The notes: a model not told the origin generated them from the sequence alone. DNA of 64,000 bases from Tropicibacter sp. R16_0 (GCF_017743935.1 NZ_JAGHRE010000013.1:41374-105373); one strand, 5' to 3'. Shown: positions 45,515-56,631, numbered from the stretch's first letter. Numbers and translations: made by a program.

Positions 45515-46287
45515 TGACGAAACCATTTGGCGTTCCCGCGCTGTACCCCGCTTCTGTGTCGATGTTACGGCAAGCCCTGTCGCTTGGGTGGTCCGATTTC
45601 CTCAAGGCGCCCCTCTATGGGCTGCTGTTTTCGGGCATCTACATCGCGGCCGGTTGGGCGATGTATTGGATCACCGTGAGCACCGGGACGACCTTTTGGC
45701 TGGTGCTGGCTGCGATCGGCTTTCCACTGATCGGCCCCTTTGCGGCCGTTGGGCTGTACGAGGTGTCACACCGTCTGAAACAGGGGCAACCCTTGGAGTT
45801 CGGTGCAATCCTGGGCGTCGTGGTGCAACAAAGCCGCCGCCAACTGCCTTCGATCTGTGCGATCATCGTAGTGGTGTTTCTGTTCTGGTTCTTCCTGGGG
45901 CATATGATCTTTGCGCTGTTCCTAGGGCTGTCGACGATGACCAATATCTCTTCCTCGTTCGAGGTTTTCCTGACCCTGAACGGGCTCACGATGCTGGCCT
46001 TTGGCACCGTTGTGGGGGCGCTCTTTGCGCTGCTTCTCTATATGATCACGGTTTTGGCGATCCCGATGCTGCTGGACCGCGAGTTGGATTTCGTGACCGC
46101 GATGATCTCCAGCTTTGCCTATGTCAAAACCAACCCTGTGGTCATGCTGGGGTGGGCGGCTTTCATTGCCTTGGTGACTTTTGCGGCATTGATCCCAGGG
46201 TTCTTGGGGCTGTTTGTGGTCCTGCCATGGCTGGGACACGCCAGCTGGCACCTTTACGAACAGATCACCACCGAGCCGGTGTTGTGA
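45514..46287 (+). CDS. DUF2189 integral membrane protein
   Basis: A 257-residue protein with six predicted membrane helices and the DUF2189-like run [24 protein letters not shown] near the start and [26 protein letters not shown] later. The function is unknown. The ATG overlaps the amidase stop by one base, so the two are coupled. The first helix region and charge pattern fit an inner-membrane protein. Confidence 0.8.
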   Translation: MTKPFGVPALYPASVSMLRQALSLGWSDFLKAPLYGLLFSGIYIAAGWAMYWITVSTGTTFWLVLAAIGFPLIGPFAAVGLYEVSHRLKQGQPLEFGAILGVVVQQSRRQLPSICAIIVVVFLFWFFLGHMIFALFLGLSTMTNISSSFEVFLTLNGLTMLAFGTVVGALFALLLYMITVLAIPMLLDRELDFVTAMISSFAYVKTNPVVMLGWAAFIALVTFAALIPGFLGLFVVLPWLGHASWHLYEQITTEPVL

Positions 46288-46311
46288 CTCAGGATCGGCA
46301 GCCAAGGGAGA

Positions 46312-46395
46312 GGCTCGCGCGGGCGCAGCCCGCGTGAGCCACGCCCAACGGGAGGAGATGCCCCGTCAGGGGCATTGACGACGGGCGGGAGCGCC
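46312..46395 (-). repeat. Structured intergenic element, copy D
   Basis: Read on the minus strand: GGCGCTCCCGCCCGTCGTC, a perfect hairpin ATGCCCC-TGAC-GGGGCAT (46358-46375), CTCCTCCCGTTGGGC, then the stem GGCTCACGCGGGC-TGC-GCCCGCGCGAGCC. It begins eight bases past the stop of the small gene at 46404, in that gene's sense direction. Confidence 0.85.
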
Positions 46396-46403
46396 CCCGT
46401 TGC

Positions 46404-46631
46404 CTAGTTTTCCGACAAATCGGTCTCTCGGCCCTGCTGCGCAAGGTGGCGGCGCAGGTCATCTGCAACCGGCAGGCCCAGTTCCAGGGCAAAGACCATG
46501 GCATGGGTCAAATAGAAACAGGCGCTGTCAATGTCGGCGGCCTGGTCGGCGGCCTCGGTGTATAGATCCACCAAGGCGCGCTTGTCCTCTGCGGCATGCG
46601 CCGCCAACAGCCGGTCGTTCAGGTCGCTCAT
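46404..46631 (-). CDS. Small acidic protein coupled to Rieske oxygenase
   Basis: A 75-residue helical protein (MSDLNDRLLAAHAAEDKRAL...) whose ATG overlaps the Rieske oxygenase stop by four bases (ATGA). The ribosome site GAAGGC lies within the end of that gene. I do not recognise a family. Coupling suggests a role with the oxygenase, for example as an accessory or stability factor, but this is inference. Confidence 0.7.
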   Translation of the reverse strand: MSDLNDRLLAAHAAEDKRALVDLYTEAADQAADIDSACFYLTHAMVFALELGLPVADDLRRHLAQQGRETDLSEN

Positions 46632-47785
46632 TCGGCGGCCTTCAACCCTCTGTAGGCTTGCAGCTTGCTTGCAACCCAATCGTGGAACACATGGGTTGGC
46701 CCGTCCATCGCCGGCGAGAAACGACCACCGTCAAAGCCCGGCGCGGCACGCCCCTTTTGCATGCCCTCGACGACAAAGATGTCCTCTTCGAACACGGTTT
46801 TCCACTGCTCTGTGTTCTTGCGCCGCAGCTCGGGGCTGGTCTCTTCGGTGGTGTAATAGAGATGGACGTTCTCAACCGTGCGGTCCTGTGCCTCGGGCAC
46901 CAGAACGATGGCAAAGCTGTGGTCGCGGTGCACGCCCAGCAAGACGTTGGGATAGACGGCGATGTATTCAGCGGCGGTGTCCCACTTGTCGCTCAACCCC
47001 TCGAAGTCTGCAAAGACCTCGCCCTTGTCCCCGGTCAGCTGGCGATAGACCAGCGTGCCCTGGCCGGAATAGGCACCGGGATGTTCGATGTGATAGTGAT
47101 CTTCCAGCCGGGAATAGCTGTTGAGCCCCGGATGCACCCAAGGCAGGTGATAGCTTTCGCAGTAGTTTTCGACTGCAAGCTTCCAGTTGCAGTTCACGGC
47201 GAGCTGGAACTTGCTGTCGTCACCGCCGTGATAGATCGGCTTGTCGAACTCGGACCAGCGTTGCAGCAGGTCGGCGTGGACGTCTTCAAACGCAGGTGCA
47301 TGACCCGAAATGTTGATCCAGACAACGCCCATCCAGATGTGGCTGCGCACCTCGATCAGACCCAGGGTGTCGCGGTCGATGCCGTCGTGGGTGTTCTGCC
47401 CCGGTCCGCCCACATGCGGGGTCGACACCAGGCGCCCTTGGGTGGAATAGCACCAGCTGTGATAGGGGCAGCGAATGGCACCTTCGATCTTGCGCGGCTC
47501 TTCGACCAGGATCATGCCACGGTGGCGGCAGATGTTCTGAAACACGCGGACCTCACCGTCGCGTCCGCGCAGCAACAGCAGCGGCATTCCCAGAAATGTC
47601 AGCGGCACCGCATCGCCTGCTTCGGGCACATCGGCGGTCACGGCCAGGCCAGCCCAGCCATCGGCCAACAGCGCCTGATTCTCTTCGGCAAAGACGGCGG
47701 GATCGGTATAGTGGGCGTTCGGCAGACCGTTGGCACGTTCAATCGGTTGGGTCACGTCCGACAGGGTGGTTGTGGCTGTTGTCAT
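46628..47785 (-). CDS. Rieske-type oxygenase alpha subunit (quaternary-amine monooxygenase-like)
   Basis: A 385-residue Rieske non-heme iron oxygenase. The [2Fe-2S] ligands are Cys86-His88 and Cys106-His109 (NICRHRGMI, RCPYHSWCY). The mononuclear iron site is His213 and His218 in NYCESYHLPWVHPG, with Glu210 where ring-hydroxylating dioxygenases carry the bridging Asp. The SYHLP/WVHP pattern and the Glu are like choline, carnitine and glycine-betaine monooxygenases rather than aromatic dioxygenases. It needs a separate reductase, not in this window. ATG 47785 follows GGAG; the longer frame to 47839 is rejected. The gene lies downstream of a palindrome and an XRE regulator on the same strand. 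Confidence 0.85.
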   Translation of the reverse strand: MTTATTTLSDVTQPIERANGLPNAHYTDPAVFAEENQALLADGWAGLAVTADVPEAGDAVPLTFLGMPLLLLRGRDGEVRVFQNICRHRGMILVEEPRKIEGAIRCPYHSWCYSTQGRLVSTPHVGGPGQNTHDGIDRDTLGLIEVRSHIWMGVVWINISGHAPAFEDVHADLLQRWSEFDKPIYHGGDDSKFQLAVNCNWKLAVENYCESYHLPWVHPGLNSYSRLEDHYHIEHPGAYSGQGTLVYRQLTGDKGEVFADFEGLSDKWDTAAEYIAVYPNVLLGVHRDHSFAIVLVPEAQDRTVENVHLYYTTEETSPELRRKNTEQWKTVFEEDIFVVEGMQKGRAAPGFDGGRFSPAMDGPTHVFHDWVASKLQAYRGLKAAE

Positions 47786-47855
47786 GTCTGGCTCCATACT
47801 CTTGGACACCAGAAACCACGAACCGACCGCGTCAGCCATTCAATCAGCGACGCGC

Positions 47856-47893
47856 GTTTGCAGGAAACGACATAGGTGTCGATTCCTGCAAAC
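47856..47893. promoter_or_regulatory. 38-bp near-perfect palindrome upstream of the Rieske gene
   Basis: GTTTGCAGGAA (47856-47866) pairs with TTCCTGCAAAC (47883-47893), and inside it CGACA-TAGG-TGTCG pairs again; only one central A/A pair breaks a 17-bp stem. It lies between the XRE stop (47911) and the Rieske start (47785). No T run follows on the minus strand, so an operator is more likely than a terminator. Confidence 0.6.
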
Positions 47894-47910
47894 GGACTCT
47901 CAGAACGGTG

Positions 47911-48708
47911 TTACCTGAAGGGATCCTGCGGTTGCAGCAGGCGCCGATGGAAGGGCATCAAATCATCTTCGGAGATGAACCCGGACGTTCGGGCAACTTC
48001 AAAAATGCTGGTACGGTCTGTGCCCAAATGCTCATAAACCATGCGGGCAGCACGCGTGCCCGTGACGCTTTCGCGGACCGTGCGGGTGACGTAGCCAACC
48101 CAAAAGTTGTTTTCGAACGACGCGACACGGGACAAGTAGTTGAAAGAGCAGGTCATCGCCTTGCGACGTGAAATCACCAATGCAACGCCATCTTCCTGGC
48201 GCGCTACAAACCCACGGAACTCGCGTGTCCGCGCGTCCGTTGGCAGGCCTTGTTGCGACATCGCTTCCTTGGCTTCATAGCCCCGCACATATGTCTGCCC
48301 TTCGAAGCGGTAGACATAGACGAGGCCGACGATGAATTGGCTGTCATTCACAAAGCTGCGCCGGGAGAAACGGTAAAATCCGCTGGGAAAGGTCTCTTCC
48401 GGCAGGTTTTTGACACCGGCTCCGAAAAAATCGCTCAAGATTGGACCGTTCAGGATTTGCCCCTGCGAGGGAATGTTCTCGACCGGGTCCAGCAAGATAC
48501 GCGCATCGACGTCAAAGAAGACGCAGATGCGCTCCAGAACATCTGGTCTTGGGAAGCTTTCTCCGGACAAGTAGCGGTTGAACTGCGTCCGATTGATGCC
48601 CAACCTCCGAGATAACTCGGATATCGAAGGGTATTGCCGGGCAAGAATGCGCAAGTTTTCCCCAAACATGTTGCGCAACTCTGCAGGCGTGCGTGTTGAC
48701 TTGGTCAT
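47911..48708 (-). CDS. XRE-family transcriptional regulator with C-terminal domain
   Basis: A 265-residue protein. The helix-turn-helix lies at about 15-70 (LARQYPSISELSRRLGINRTQFNRYLSGESFPRPDVLERI, quoted in part) and the 190-residue C-terminal half is likely an effector or dimerisation domain (GFYRFSRRSFVNDSQFIVGLVYVYRFEG). The effector is unknown. Upstream lie two identical-pattern operators (48798-48835), and downstream the Rieske gene, so it may autoregulate and control its neighbours. Confidence 0.85.
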   Translation of the reverse strand: MTKSTRTPAELRNMFGENLRILARQYPSISELSRRLGINRTQFNRYLSGESFPRPDVLERICVFFDVDARILLDPVENIPSQGQILNGPILSDFFGAGVKNLPEETFPSGFYRFSRRSFVNDSQFIVGLVYVYRFEGQTYVRGYEAKEAMSQQGLPTDARTREFRGFVARQEDGVALVISRRKAMTCSFNYLSRVASFENNFWVGYVTRTVRESVTGTRAARMVYEHLGTDRTSIFEVARTSGFISEDDLMPFHRRLLQPQDPFR

Positions 48709-48797
48709 TTGTGTCCCAGCACTGATTTTCGTTCGTTGTTAGAAACCGTGAAAAGCGGACGAGTGGGCGCCGCTTTCAAACCAAATATCGCACCTTA

Positions 48798-48835
48798 GAC
48801 GCAATTTAGCGTCAGTTCGGACGCGCAATTGCGTC
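48798..48835. promoter_or_regulatory. Twin operators GACGC-N6-GCGTC
   Basis: GACGC-AATTTA-GCGTC (48798-48813) and GACGC-GCAATT-GCGTC (48820-48835) are two perfect inverted repeats of one pattern, 22 bp apart, about two helical turns, in the 225-bp gap between the divergent XRE gene and the OB-fold gene. A dimeric regulator binding both copies is expected. Confidence 0.65.
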
Positions 48836-48933
48836 ACAAAGCTATCGACGTAGACACAAAAAGCAATAGCAAGACGCGCAAATAAGCATGTTTGTGGCAT
48901 CAAAATTGCCCCAATCTTAAGGAAAACGATAGA

Positions 48934-49326
48934 ATGGAACGGAATATGTTTGGTGTAGTTCTCTGGAGTAATCCAGTTGACCGCAAAGCGGTCATATGGT
49001 GCGAAGATCAAGGCGACCTGGCGTTCTATCGCCACACGGATGAAACGCAAAATCTGTCATTGGAAGCGGGGGACTGGGTTCAGTTCGAACTAGAGACGCA
49101 GCGCAAACAGAGGTTTGCCTGCAATCCGAGGTTGATCCAAGGCGGCGCTTGCCGTTCCCTGCCTGACATGTTGACCGCTGCTCGGGATGAAATGAGTGGG
49201 GGATCGGCGCAAGGTACCGATGCAGGCCGGAACGGTGGAATTCAAACCGCCAATGTCATTCCGTTCAATCCAACGGGGCGTCGTTCCGGTGCAGAATTGA
49301 TAGAGACCAAGGCCCGACACGCTTAA
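48934..49326 (+). CDS. Small OB-fold / cold-shock-like protein
   Basis: A 130-residue protein. Residues 5-70 follow a derived cold-shock/OB pattern (MFGVVLWSNPVDRKAVIWCEDQGDLAFYR, then LEAGDWVQFELETQRKQRFACNPRLI, quoted in part), but the aromatic RNA-binding motifs of true CspA (GFGFI, VFVH) are absent. The C-terminal half is low-complexity. AAGGA lies about nine bases before the ATG; the ATG-like start at 48892 is too far upstream. It might bind nucleic acid; the family is not firmly recognised. Confidence 0.65.
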   Translation: MERNMFGVVLWSNPVDRKAVIWCEDQGDLAFYRHTDETQNLSLEAGDWVQFELETQRKQRFACNPRLIQGGACRSLPDMLTAARDEMSGGSAQGTDAGRNGGIQTANVIPFNPTGRRSGAELIETKARHA

Positions 49327-49352
49327 GCATCAGGCCTTGATCCAAATTCGTA

Positions 49353-49913
49353 TCAGTCACCGCGCAGCAATGCGGCAACGCCTGTACGTGCGATCTCTGC
49401 CAGACCCAGAGGGCGCATCAAATCCGCAAAGGCGTCGATCTTGTCCGGCGCGCCGGTGATTTCAAAGACAAATGAGTTCAGCGTGCTGTCGACGACATTG
49501 GCGCGGAAAATATCCGCCAGCCGCAACGCTTCGACCCGCTTTTCACCATCACCGACCACTTTCAGCATCGCCAGTTCACGCTCGACCGAGGGGCCTTCGA
49601 CGGTCAGGTCGTGCACATCGTGCACCGGCACAATGCGCCCCAGCTGCGCCTTGATCTGTTCGATCACCTGAGGCGTGCCGGTGGTGACGATGGTGATGCG
49701 GCTCAGGTGGCCGGTGTGATCCACCTCGGCCACGGTCAGGCTTTCGATGTTGTAGCCGCGCCCCGAGAAGAGGCCGATGACACGGGCCAGAACACCGGGT
49801 TCGTTTTCCACCAGCACAGCGATGGTGTGGCGTTCCTGAACATCCGAAAAGTTCGGACGTAGGTTATAGGCGGAGTGGCGCGTTGCGCCTTTTTTGATAT
49901 GTAGGGCAGACAT
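49353..49913 (-). CDS. ilvH: Acetolactate synthase small (regulatory) subunit
   Basis: A 186-residue regulatory subunit with an N-terminal ACT domain (HTIAVLVENEPGVLARVIGLFSGRGYNIESLTV, quoted in part) that binds valine, and the C-terminal domain ending in EIARTGVAALLRG. It activates and confers feedback inhibition on IlvB. It lies 74 bp after ilvB on the same strand and shares its attenuated transcript. Confidence 0.96.
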   Translation of the reverse strand: MSALHIKKGATRHSAYNLRPNFSDVQERHTIAVLVENEPGVLARVIGLFSGRGYNIESLTVAEVDHTGHLSRITIVTTGTPQVIEQIKAQLGRIVPVHDVHDLTVEGPSVERELAMLKVVGDGEKRVEALRLADIFRANVVDSTLNSFVFEITGAPDKIDAFADLMRPLGLAEIARTGVAALLRGD

Positions 49914-49987
49914 TTACGTCCCTTTCCTAAAGTCGTTGGCGCGCCCAACTCCGGCTGCGCCGAATTCTGTAAGACAGGCGGTGCAGG

Positions 49988-51739
<1,752 letters not shown>

Positions 51740-51777
51740 CTGCTTTGCTCCATTGGCGACATGCGTCCTGTTTGCAT

Positions 51778-51845
51778 AAAAAAAGCCCCCGAACTTTCGG
51801 AGGCGCATGGGTTTGATTGTGGTCTACCGTCACCGGCCCATGCGC
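51778..51845 (-). promoter_or_regulatory. Attenuator of ilvB: competing stems and terminator
   Basis: On the minus-strand transcript, GCCTCCGAA and TTCGGGGGC (51804-51785) form a stem followed by seven T (51784-51778): an intrinsic terminator before ilvB. An upstream pair GCGCATGGG (51845-51837, inside the leader ORF) and CCCATGCGC (51811-51803) is a perfect 9-bp alternative stem that shares two bases with the terminator stem. Together with the leader peptide this is a classical ribosome-mediated attenuator layout. Confidence 0.8.
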
Positions 51846-51877
51846 GTTGTTCCTACGATTACGACTAGCTTGGTCAT
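51830..51877 (-). CDS. ilvB leader peptide
   Basis: ATG at 51877, stop TGA at 51832-51830, encoding MTKLVVIVGTTRMGR (15 residues) with five consecutive branched-chain codons (Leu-Val-Val-Ile-Val). AAAGGAG lies about nine bases upstream. Too short for the usual gene finders; scarcity of charged Leu/Val/Ile-tRNA would stall the ribosome here and favour readthrough. The gap from 51878 to 52160 (283 bp) shows no further gene. Confidence 0.8.
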   Translation of the reverse strand: MTKLVVIVGTTRMGR

Positions 51878-52160
51878 AGCCAGCGGCTCCTTTTTAGCTT
51901 GGAGGCGACATTATGAGCGGCGCGCGGGGGCGTCAACAGGCAATGTGGATGAATTTGTAACCTGAGGGGGTGATTTTGCGACATTTTCTTGCGCAAACTG
52001 AAGGGTGCGACGAAATATCCGGCAAATGACCCTGCGTGAGGGCTGAGGTGGGTCGATTTTCAAGGTCTGAATCCGTCATCGCCTTGTCCAAAAAGTGCCA
52101 GATCAGGGGGAATTGGGGTGGCAGGCTGAGGTCAGTTCGAGGTTATTGAGGAGGTGAGCG

Positions 52161-53009
52161 ATGCAATTGCAGGATCTGGTGGATCTGGGTCGCTATCCGA
52201 TTGACCGCCCCGACAGCCCCGCCTTTGAGCGCATGATCCAGGATCTGCGCCGCGAATTGGACACTGATGGCTGCGCCGTGCTGCCGGGATTTGTTCATGA
52301 CGAGGGGATCGCGGCCTTGGTGAAAGAGGCGGACAGGGTGGCACCAAATGCGCATCGCTCATTCGGGCGTACAAATGCGTATTTCAGCCAGGATGATCCC
52401 AAGCTGCGGCGCACGCACCCGATCAGGCAGTTCTTTGAACGCTCAAACGCATTTGTTCCGGCAGACAACTTTCCGGCAAAGGGACCTTTGCGGCGGATCT
52501 ATGAATACCCGGGCTTCATGCCTTTCATTCGAGCCGCCCTGAACGAGCCCGAGGATCGGTTCTTTCGCTATGACGACCCGCTGGCGGATGTGATCATCAA
52601 CGTGGTGGAAGAAGGGCAGGGGTTTCCGTGGCATTTTGACACCAACAACTTCACGGTGACGCTTGCGATTCAGAATGGCGAGACGGGCGGCCAATTCGAA
52701 TATGTGCCTGGGTTGCGGACCGGCGAAGACGAAAATTTCGAAGGTGTCGCGCGGGTGCTGGATGGGGACATGCGCAATGTCCGGCAGTTGGAGTTGCAGC
52801 CCGGTGATCTGCAGATCTTCAAGGGGCGTTATTCCTTGCACCGTGTCGCAGCCGTCAAAGGGGAGCGGACCCGCTATGTAGGCATCTTTTCATTTGTTGA
52901 AACCGAAGGGATGTGCGGCGGGGTAGAGCGGACCAAGCAGCTCTATGGCCGGGTGTTGCAGCACCACTATGACCGCGAAGGGCGTCGGTCGGATCAATTG
53001 TTGGACTAA
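52161..53009 (+). CDS. 2-oxoglutarate/Fe(II) oxygenase-like protein (ArpA-type)
   Basis: A 282-residue protein. Iron ligands are visible as WHFDTNNF (His158, Asp160) and the distal YSLHRVAAV (His227), followed by the 2-oxoglutarate arginine in GERTRYVGIF. The overall pattern (QFEYVPGLRTGEDENFEGV) is close to ArpA/HalD-like proteins of unknown substrate. The ATG follows GAGGAGG. It stands alone; copy E of the structured repeat begins four bases after the stop. Confidence 0.8.
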   Translation: MQLQDLVDLGRYPIDRPDSPAFERMIQDLRRELDTDGCAVLPGFVHDEGIAALVKEADRVAPNAHRSFGRTNAYFSQDDPKLRRTHPIRQFFERSNAFVPADNFPAKGPLRRIYEYPGFMPFIRAALNEPEDRFFRYDDPLADVIINVVEEGQGFPWHFDTNNFTVTLAIQNGETGGQFEYVPGLRTGEDENFEGVARVLDGDMRNVRQLELQPGDLQIFKGRYSLHRVAAVKGERTRYVGIFSFVETEGMCGGVERTKQLYGRVLQHHYDREGRRSDQLLD

Positions 53010-53012
53010 GTC

Positions 53013-53113
53013 GGGGGTGCTCCCGCCCGGTTCACGTGCATCAAAGATGCCCTCAACCGGTTGGGCCGCGCAGCCCTGCGGGGCTTTGCCCCTTGTGCTG
53101 TGGGGCGCTGCGC
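53013..53113 (+). repeat. Structured intergenic element, divergent copy E
   Basis: Begins GTGCTCCCGCCCGG and ends the first part with GGTTGGGCC like the others, but the hairpin is replaced by GCATC-AAA-GATGC enclosed in CCGGTT...AACCGG, followed by GGGGC/GCCCC-type stems. It fills the space between the converging oxygenase and response-regulator genes. Confidence 0.6.
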
Positions 53114-53761
53114 CTAGAGCGGTGCGCCGGTGCCTTGGAGCATGCCGTGTTCCATTGCATAGCGGGTGAGGCCCGCGGTCGAGGAGATACCGAGCTTGCG
53201 CTTGATGTTCTTGCGGTGGGTTTCAACGGTGCGGACCGAGATGTCGAGTGCGATCGCCACCTCTTTGTTGGATTTGCCCTGGGCCAGTTGCAGCAAGATG
53301 GTCTGCTCGCGCCCGGTCAATGCCTCGCGGGTGGTGCCGTCCTTGGGCTCTAGCGAGCCCTTGGCGCCGGTGCAGAGATACCTTTGGCCATTCATCACGG
53401 TGTCGATGGCCTGTTTGATCTCGTCCGTGGGCACGTCCTTGAGCACGTAGCCCATGGCGCCGTGGCTGAGCGCGGTCGAGATGTATTCGGGACTGTCATG
53501 CATTGACAGGATCAGGATGCGGGTATCCGGCGCGCGTTCCAGCAGGATCTCGGTCGCGGACAGCCCGCCCAGGCCGGGCATGTTCAGATCCATCAGGATC
53601 ACGTCCGGTTTCAGGGTGCCGGTTTGGTCAACGGCCTCTTGGCCATTGCCGAGCGTGCCGACAACTTCGATGTCGTCATAGCTTTCCAGGATCGACTGGA
53701 TCCCTTCGGCAACCATGGGGTGGTCGTCGACGATCAGCACCCGGACCGGTTCATGTGTCAT
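53114..53761 (-). CDS. NarL/FixJ-family response regulator
   Basis: A 215-residue two-component regulator. Receiver domain 5-120 with phosphoacceptor Asp58 (PDVILMDLNMPG) and the switch residues in LSMHD and VLKD. LuxR-type helix-turn-helix at about 150-205 (LTGREQTILLQLAQGKSNKEVAIALDISVRTVETHRKNI, quoted in part). Its start overlaps the kinase stop by four bases (ATGA), so it is the partner of that kinase. The divergent TRAP operon is the likely target. Confidence 0.94.
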   Translation of the reverse strand: MTHEPVRVLIVDDHPMVAEGIQSILESYDDIEVVGTLGNGQEAVDQTGTLKPDVILMDLNMPGLGGLSATEILLERAPDTRILILSMHDSPEYISTALSHGAMGYVLKDVPTDEIKQAIDTVMNGQRYLCTGAKGSLEPKDGTTREALTGREQTILLQLAQGKSNKEVAIALDISVRTVETHRKNIKRKLGISSTAGLTRYAMEHGMLQGTGAPL

Positions 53762-55188
53762 GACGTCATCTCCTTTGGCGCGGTTTCGTCCTGTGGCGGC
53801 AACAGGTGCGAGAGGGGCAGATGCACCTCGATCACGGTTCCGCTTTGCGCGCCGCGTGATGACAGAATGCGCAGGGTGCCGTCAAGTTGCTCAATCCGTT
53901 CCTGCATGTTGCGCAGGCCCAAGCCCGAGCTGACATTGTCCGGCCCCGAGCGGATGCCGCGCCCATTATCGGTGATCCGCATCGTCGCGCCCTTCTTGTG
54001 GCCGCGCAGGTCCATCGTCACGTGGGTGGCGCCCGAATGGCGTTCGATATTGGTCAGTGCCTCTTGCGCGATACGGTAAAGCGCAATCTTGGCATCCTGG
54101 TCCAGACGGTTGCGGAAGACGACCGTGGTGAACTCGGTCTCGATCCCCGTTCTTTCGCTGAAATCATCTGTCAGCGCCTTGAGTGCGGGGCCAAGGCCCA
54201 GATCATCCAGCACGCCGGGGCGCAGGTCGCGACTGATGCGGCGTACCTCGGTGATGGCGGTGCCCAGATTGTCGAGGCCCTTGTCCAGCGGATCTTGTGC
54301 GCCGTCGTGATCCCCGCGGGCCAGACGGCGGCGGGTGTTGTCGAGCGCATAGCGCACGCCCACGAGGATCTGGCTGATGCCGTCGTGCAGCTCGCGCGCG
54401 ACGCGGCCGCGTTCCTCTTCTTGGGCGTCGAACACCCTCTGGGTCAGCTCCTTTAGCTTGGCGTCCGCCAGGCGGCGTTCGCGGATGTTGAGCATCATGC
54501 CGGACAGAAAGACGGTGAGCAGAGCGCCCAGTGTAATCGCACCGATATAGACGAATGTGCGCTGAACACGCGCTTCGACCTCGGCCCGAGCCGCAGCGAC
54601 CGAGGCGAGAACATCGTCAATGAAAACGCCGGTCCCAACCGCCCAACGCCAGCTTTGAAAGCCGGTGACATAGGCGACCATCTGCGCCTCTTCCCCGGTG
54701 GAAGGCTTGGGCCACATGAAGGTATGCCAGCCCGCGCCTTGTCGGGCCAGGCGGATCAACTCATCCACCACCGGTGTGCCCTGGCTGTCCGTCAGGCCTG
54801 CCCAGTTTTCATTGATCATCTCGGTCTGGCGGGGGCTGACGATGTTGGTGCCGTCGTATTCATAGACAAAGAAGAACCCGTCGGTGCCGTAGATCATCGC
54901 CGACAGAATTTGCGTGACCTGGTCCTTGGCCACCTGATCGTCGGGCTGGGCTGAGCCATAGATGTAATAGAATCCGTTGCGGGCCTGGGTCACATAGTTG
55001 CGCAGCTCGGCTTTCTTGGCCTCGAGCAGCTGCTGTTCCAGCGCGTCGATCTCGCGTTCGGCCAGGGCGCGGCTTTGATAGGCAACCAGTGCGGCAATGG
55101 CAGCCACGGCGCAAACCAACGGCAGCGTCGCCAGCAGCGAAAGCTTTTGCGCATAGTTGGGGCGCAGGATGTTGGTCAGGAACCGCAT
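53758..55188 (-). CDS. Membrane histidine kinase with Cache sensor (HisKA_3 type)
   Basis: A 476-residue kinase. TM1 at about 18-38, a periplasmic single-Cache domain at 40-205 (NGFYYIYGSAQPDDQ...GTDGFFFVYEYDGTNIVSP...GWHTFMWPKPSTGEEAQMVAYV), TM2 at 211-233, then HisKA_3 with phospho-His268 (VARELHDGISQ) and an HATPase with ALTNIERHSGATHV, DNGRGI and GLGLRNMQER. Cache domains bind small carboxylates or amino acids, so it may sense the TRAP substrate. ATG 55188 is the chosen start; ATG 55242 is also open and neither has a clear ribosome site. Confidence 0.9.
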   Translation of the reverse strand: MRFLTNILRPNYAQKLSLLATLPLVCAVAAIAALVAYQSRALAEREIDALEQQLLEAKKAELRNYVTQARNGFYYIYGSAQPDDQVAKDQVTQILSAMIYGTDGFFFVYEYDGTNIVSPRQTEMINENWAGLTDSQGTPVVDELIRLARQGAGWHTFMWPKPSTGEEAQMVAYVTGFQSWRWAVGTGVFIDDVLASVAAARAEVEARVQRTFVYIGAITLGALLTVFLSGMMLNIRERRLADAKLKELTQRVFDAQEEERGRVARELHDGISQILVGVRYALDNTRRRLARGDHDGAQDPLDKGLDNLGTAITEVRRISRDLRPGVLDDLGLGPALKALTDDFSERTGIETEFTTVVFRNRLDQDAKIALYRIAQEALTNIERHSGATHVTMDLRGHKKGATMRITDNGRGIRSGPDNVSSGLGLRNMQERIEQLDGTLRILSSRGAQSGTVIEVHLPLSHLLPPQDETAPKEMTS

Positions 55189-55434
55189 GGCGAATCGATA
55201 CGAGAAGTTGCGCCAAAAAGCAAAGAGGCAGGAAAAATACATGTAACGAGCGGTGCAAACGGGCGTGATTTCAGTAACTTTTCCTGCGTCAGAGGCAAAA
55301 AATCCGGCTTTCTACGCAGTACTAGGTATTCACATCAAAGTGAGGGTCGCTAGGCTTGGCCACACTGAAAACGATCCGTCCGCGCCTTTGAGAGGGGGCT
55401 CGGGCAATGTACAATTTTGGGAGGAATGTCTCTG

Positions 55435-56520
<1,086 letters not shown>

Positions 56521-56538
56521 GCCATCATGTGACACGAA

Positions 56539-56564
56539 AGAGGCCCCCCATCGGGGCCTCTTTT
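56539..56564 (+). terminator. Intra-operon terminator between dctP and dctQ
   Basis: AGAGGCCCC (56539-56547) and GGGGCCTCT (56553-56561) form a perfect 9-bp stem with a short T run (56561-56564). It probably allows partial readthrough so that the binding protein is made in excess. Confidence 0.75.
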
Positions 56565-56631
56565 GCAGTGCACCCGGCACTGTCAGAACGGACCCCAAAG
56601 ATGGGTCGCGGGGAATACACTGGGGGACACC

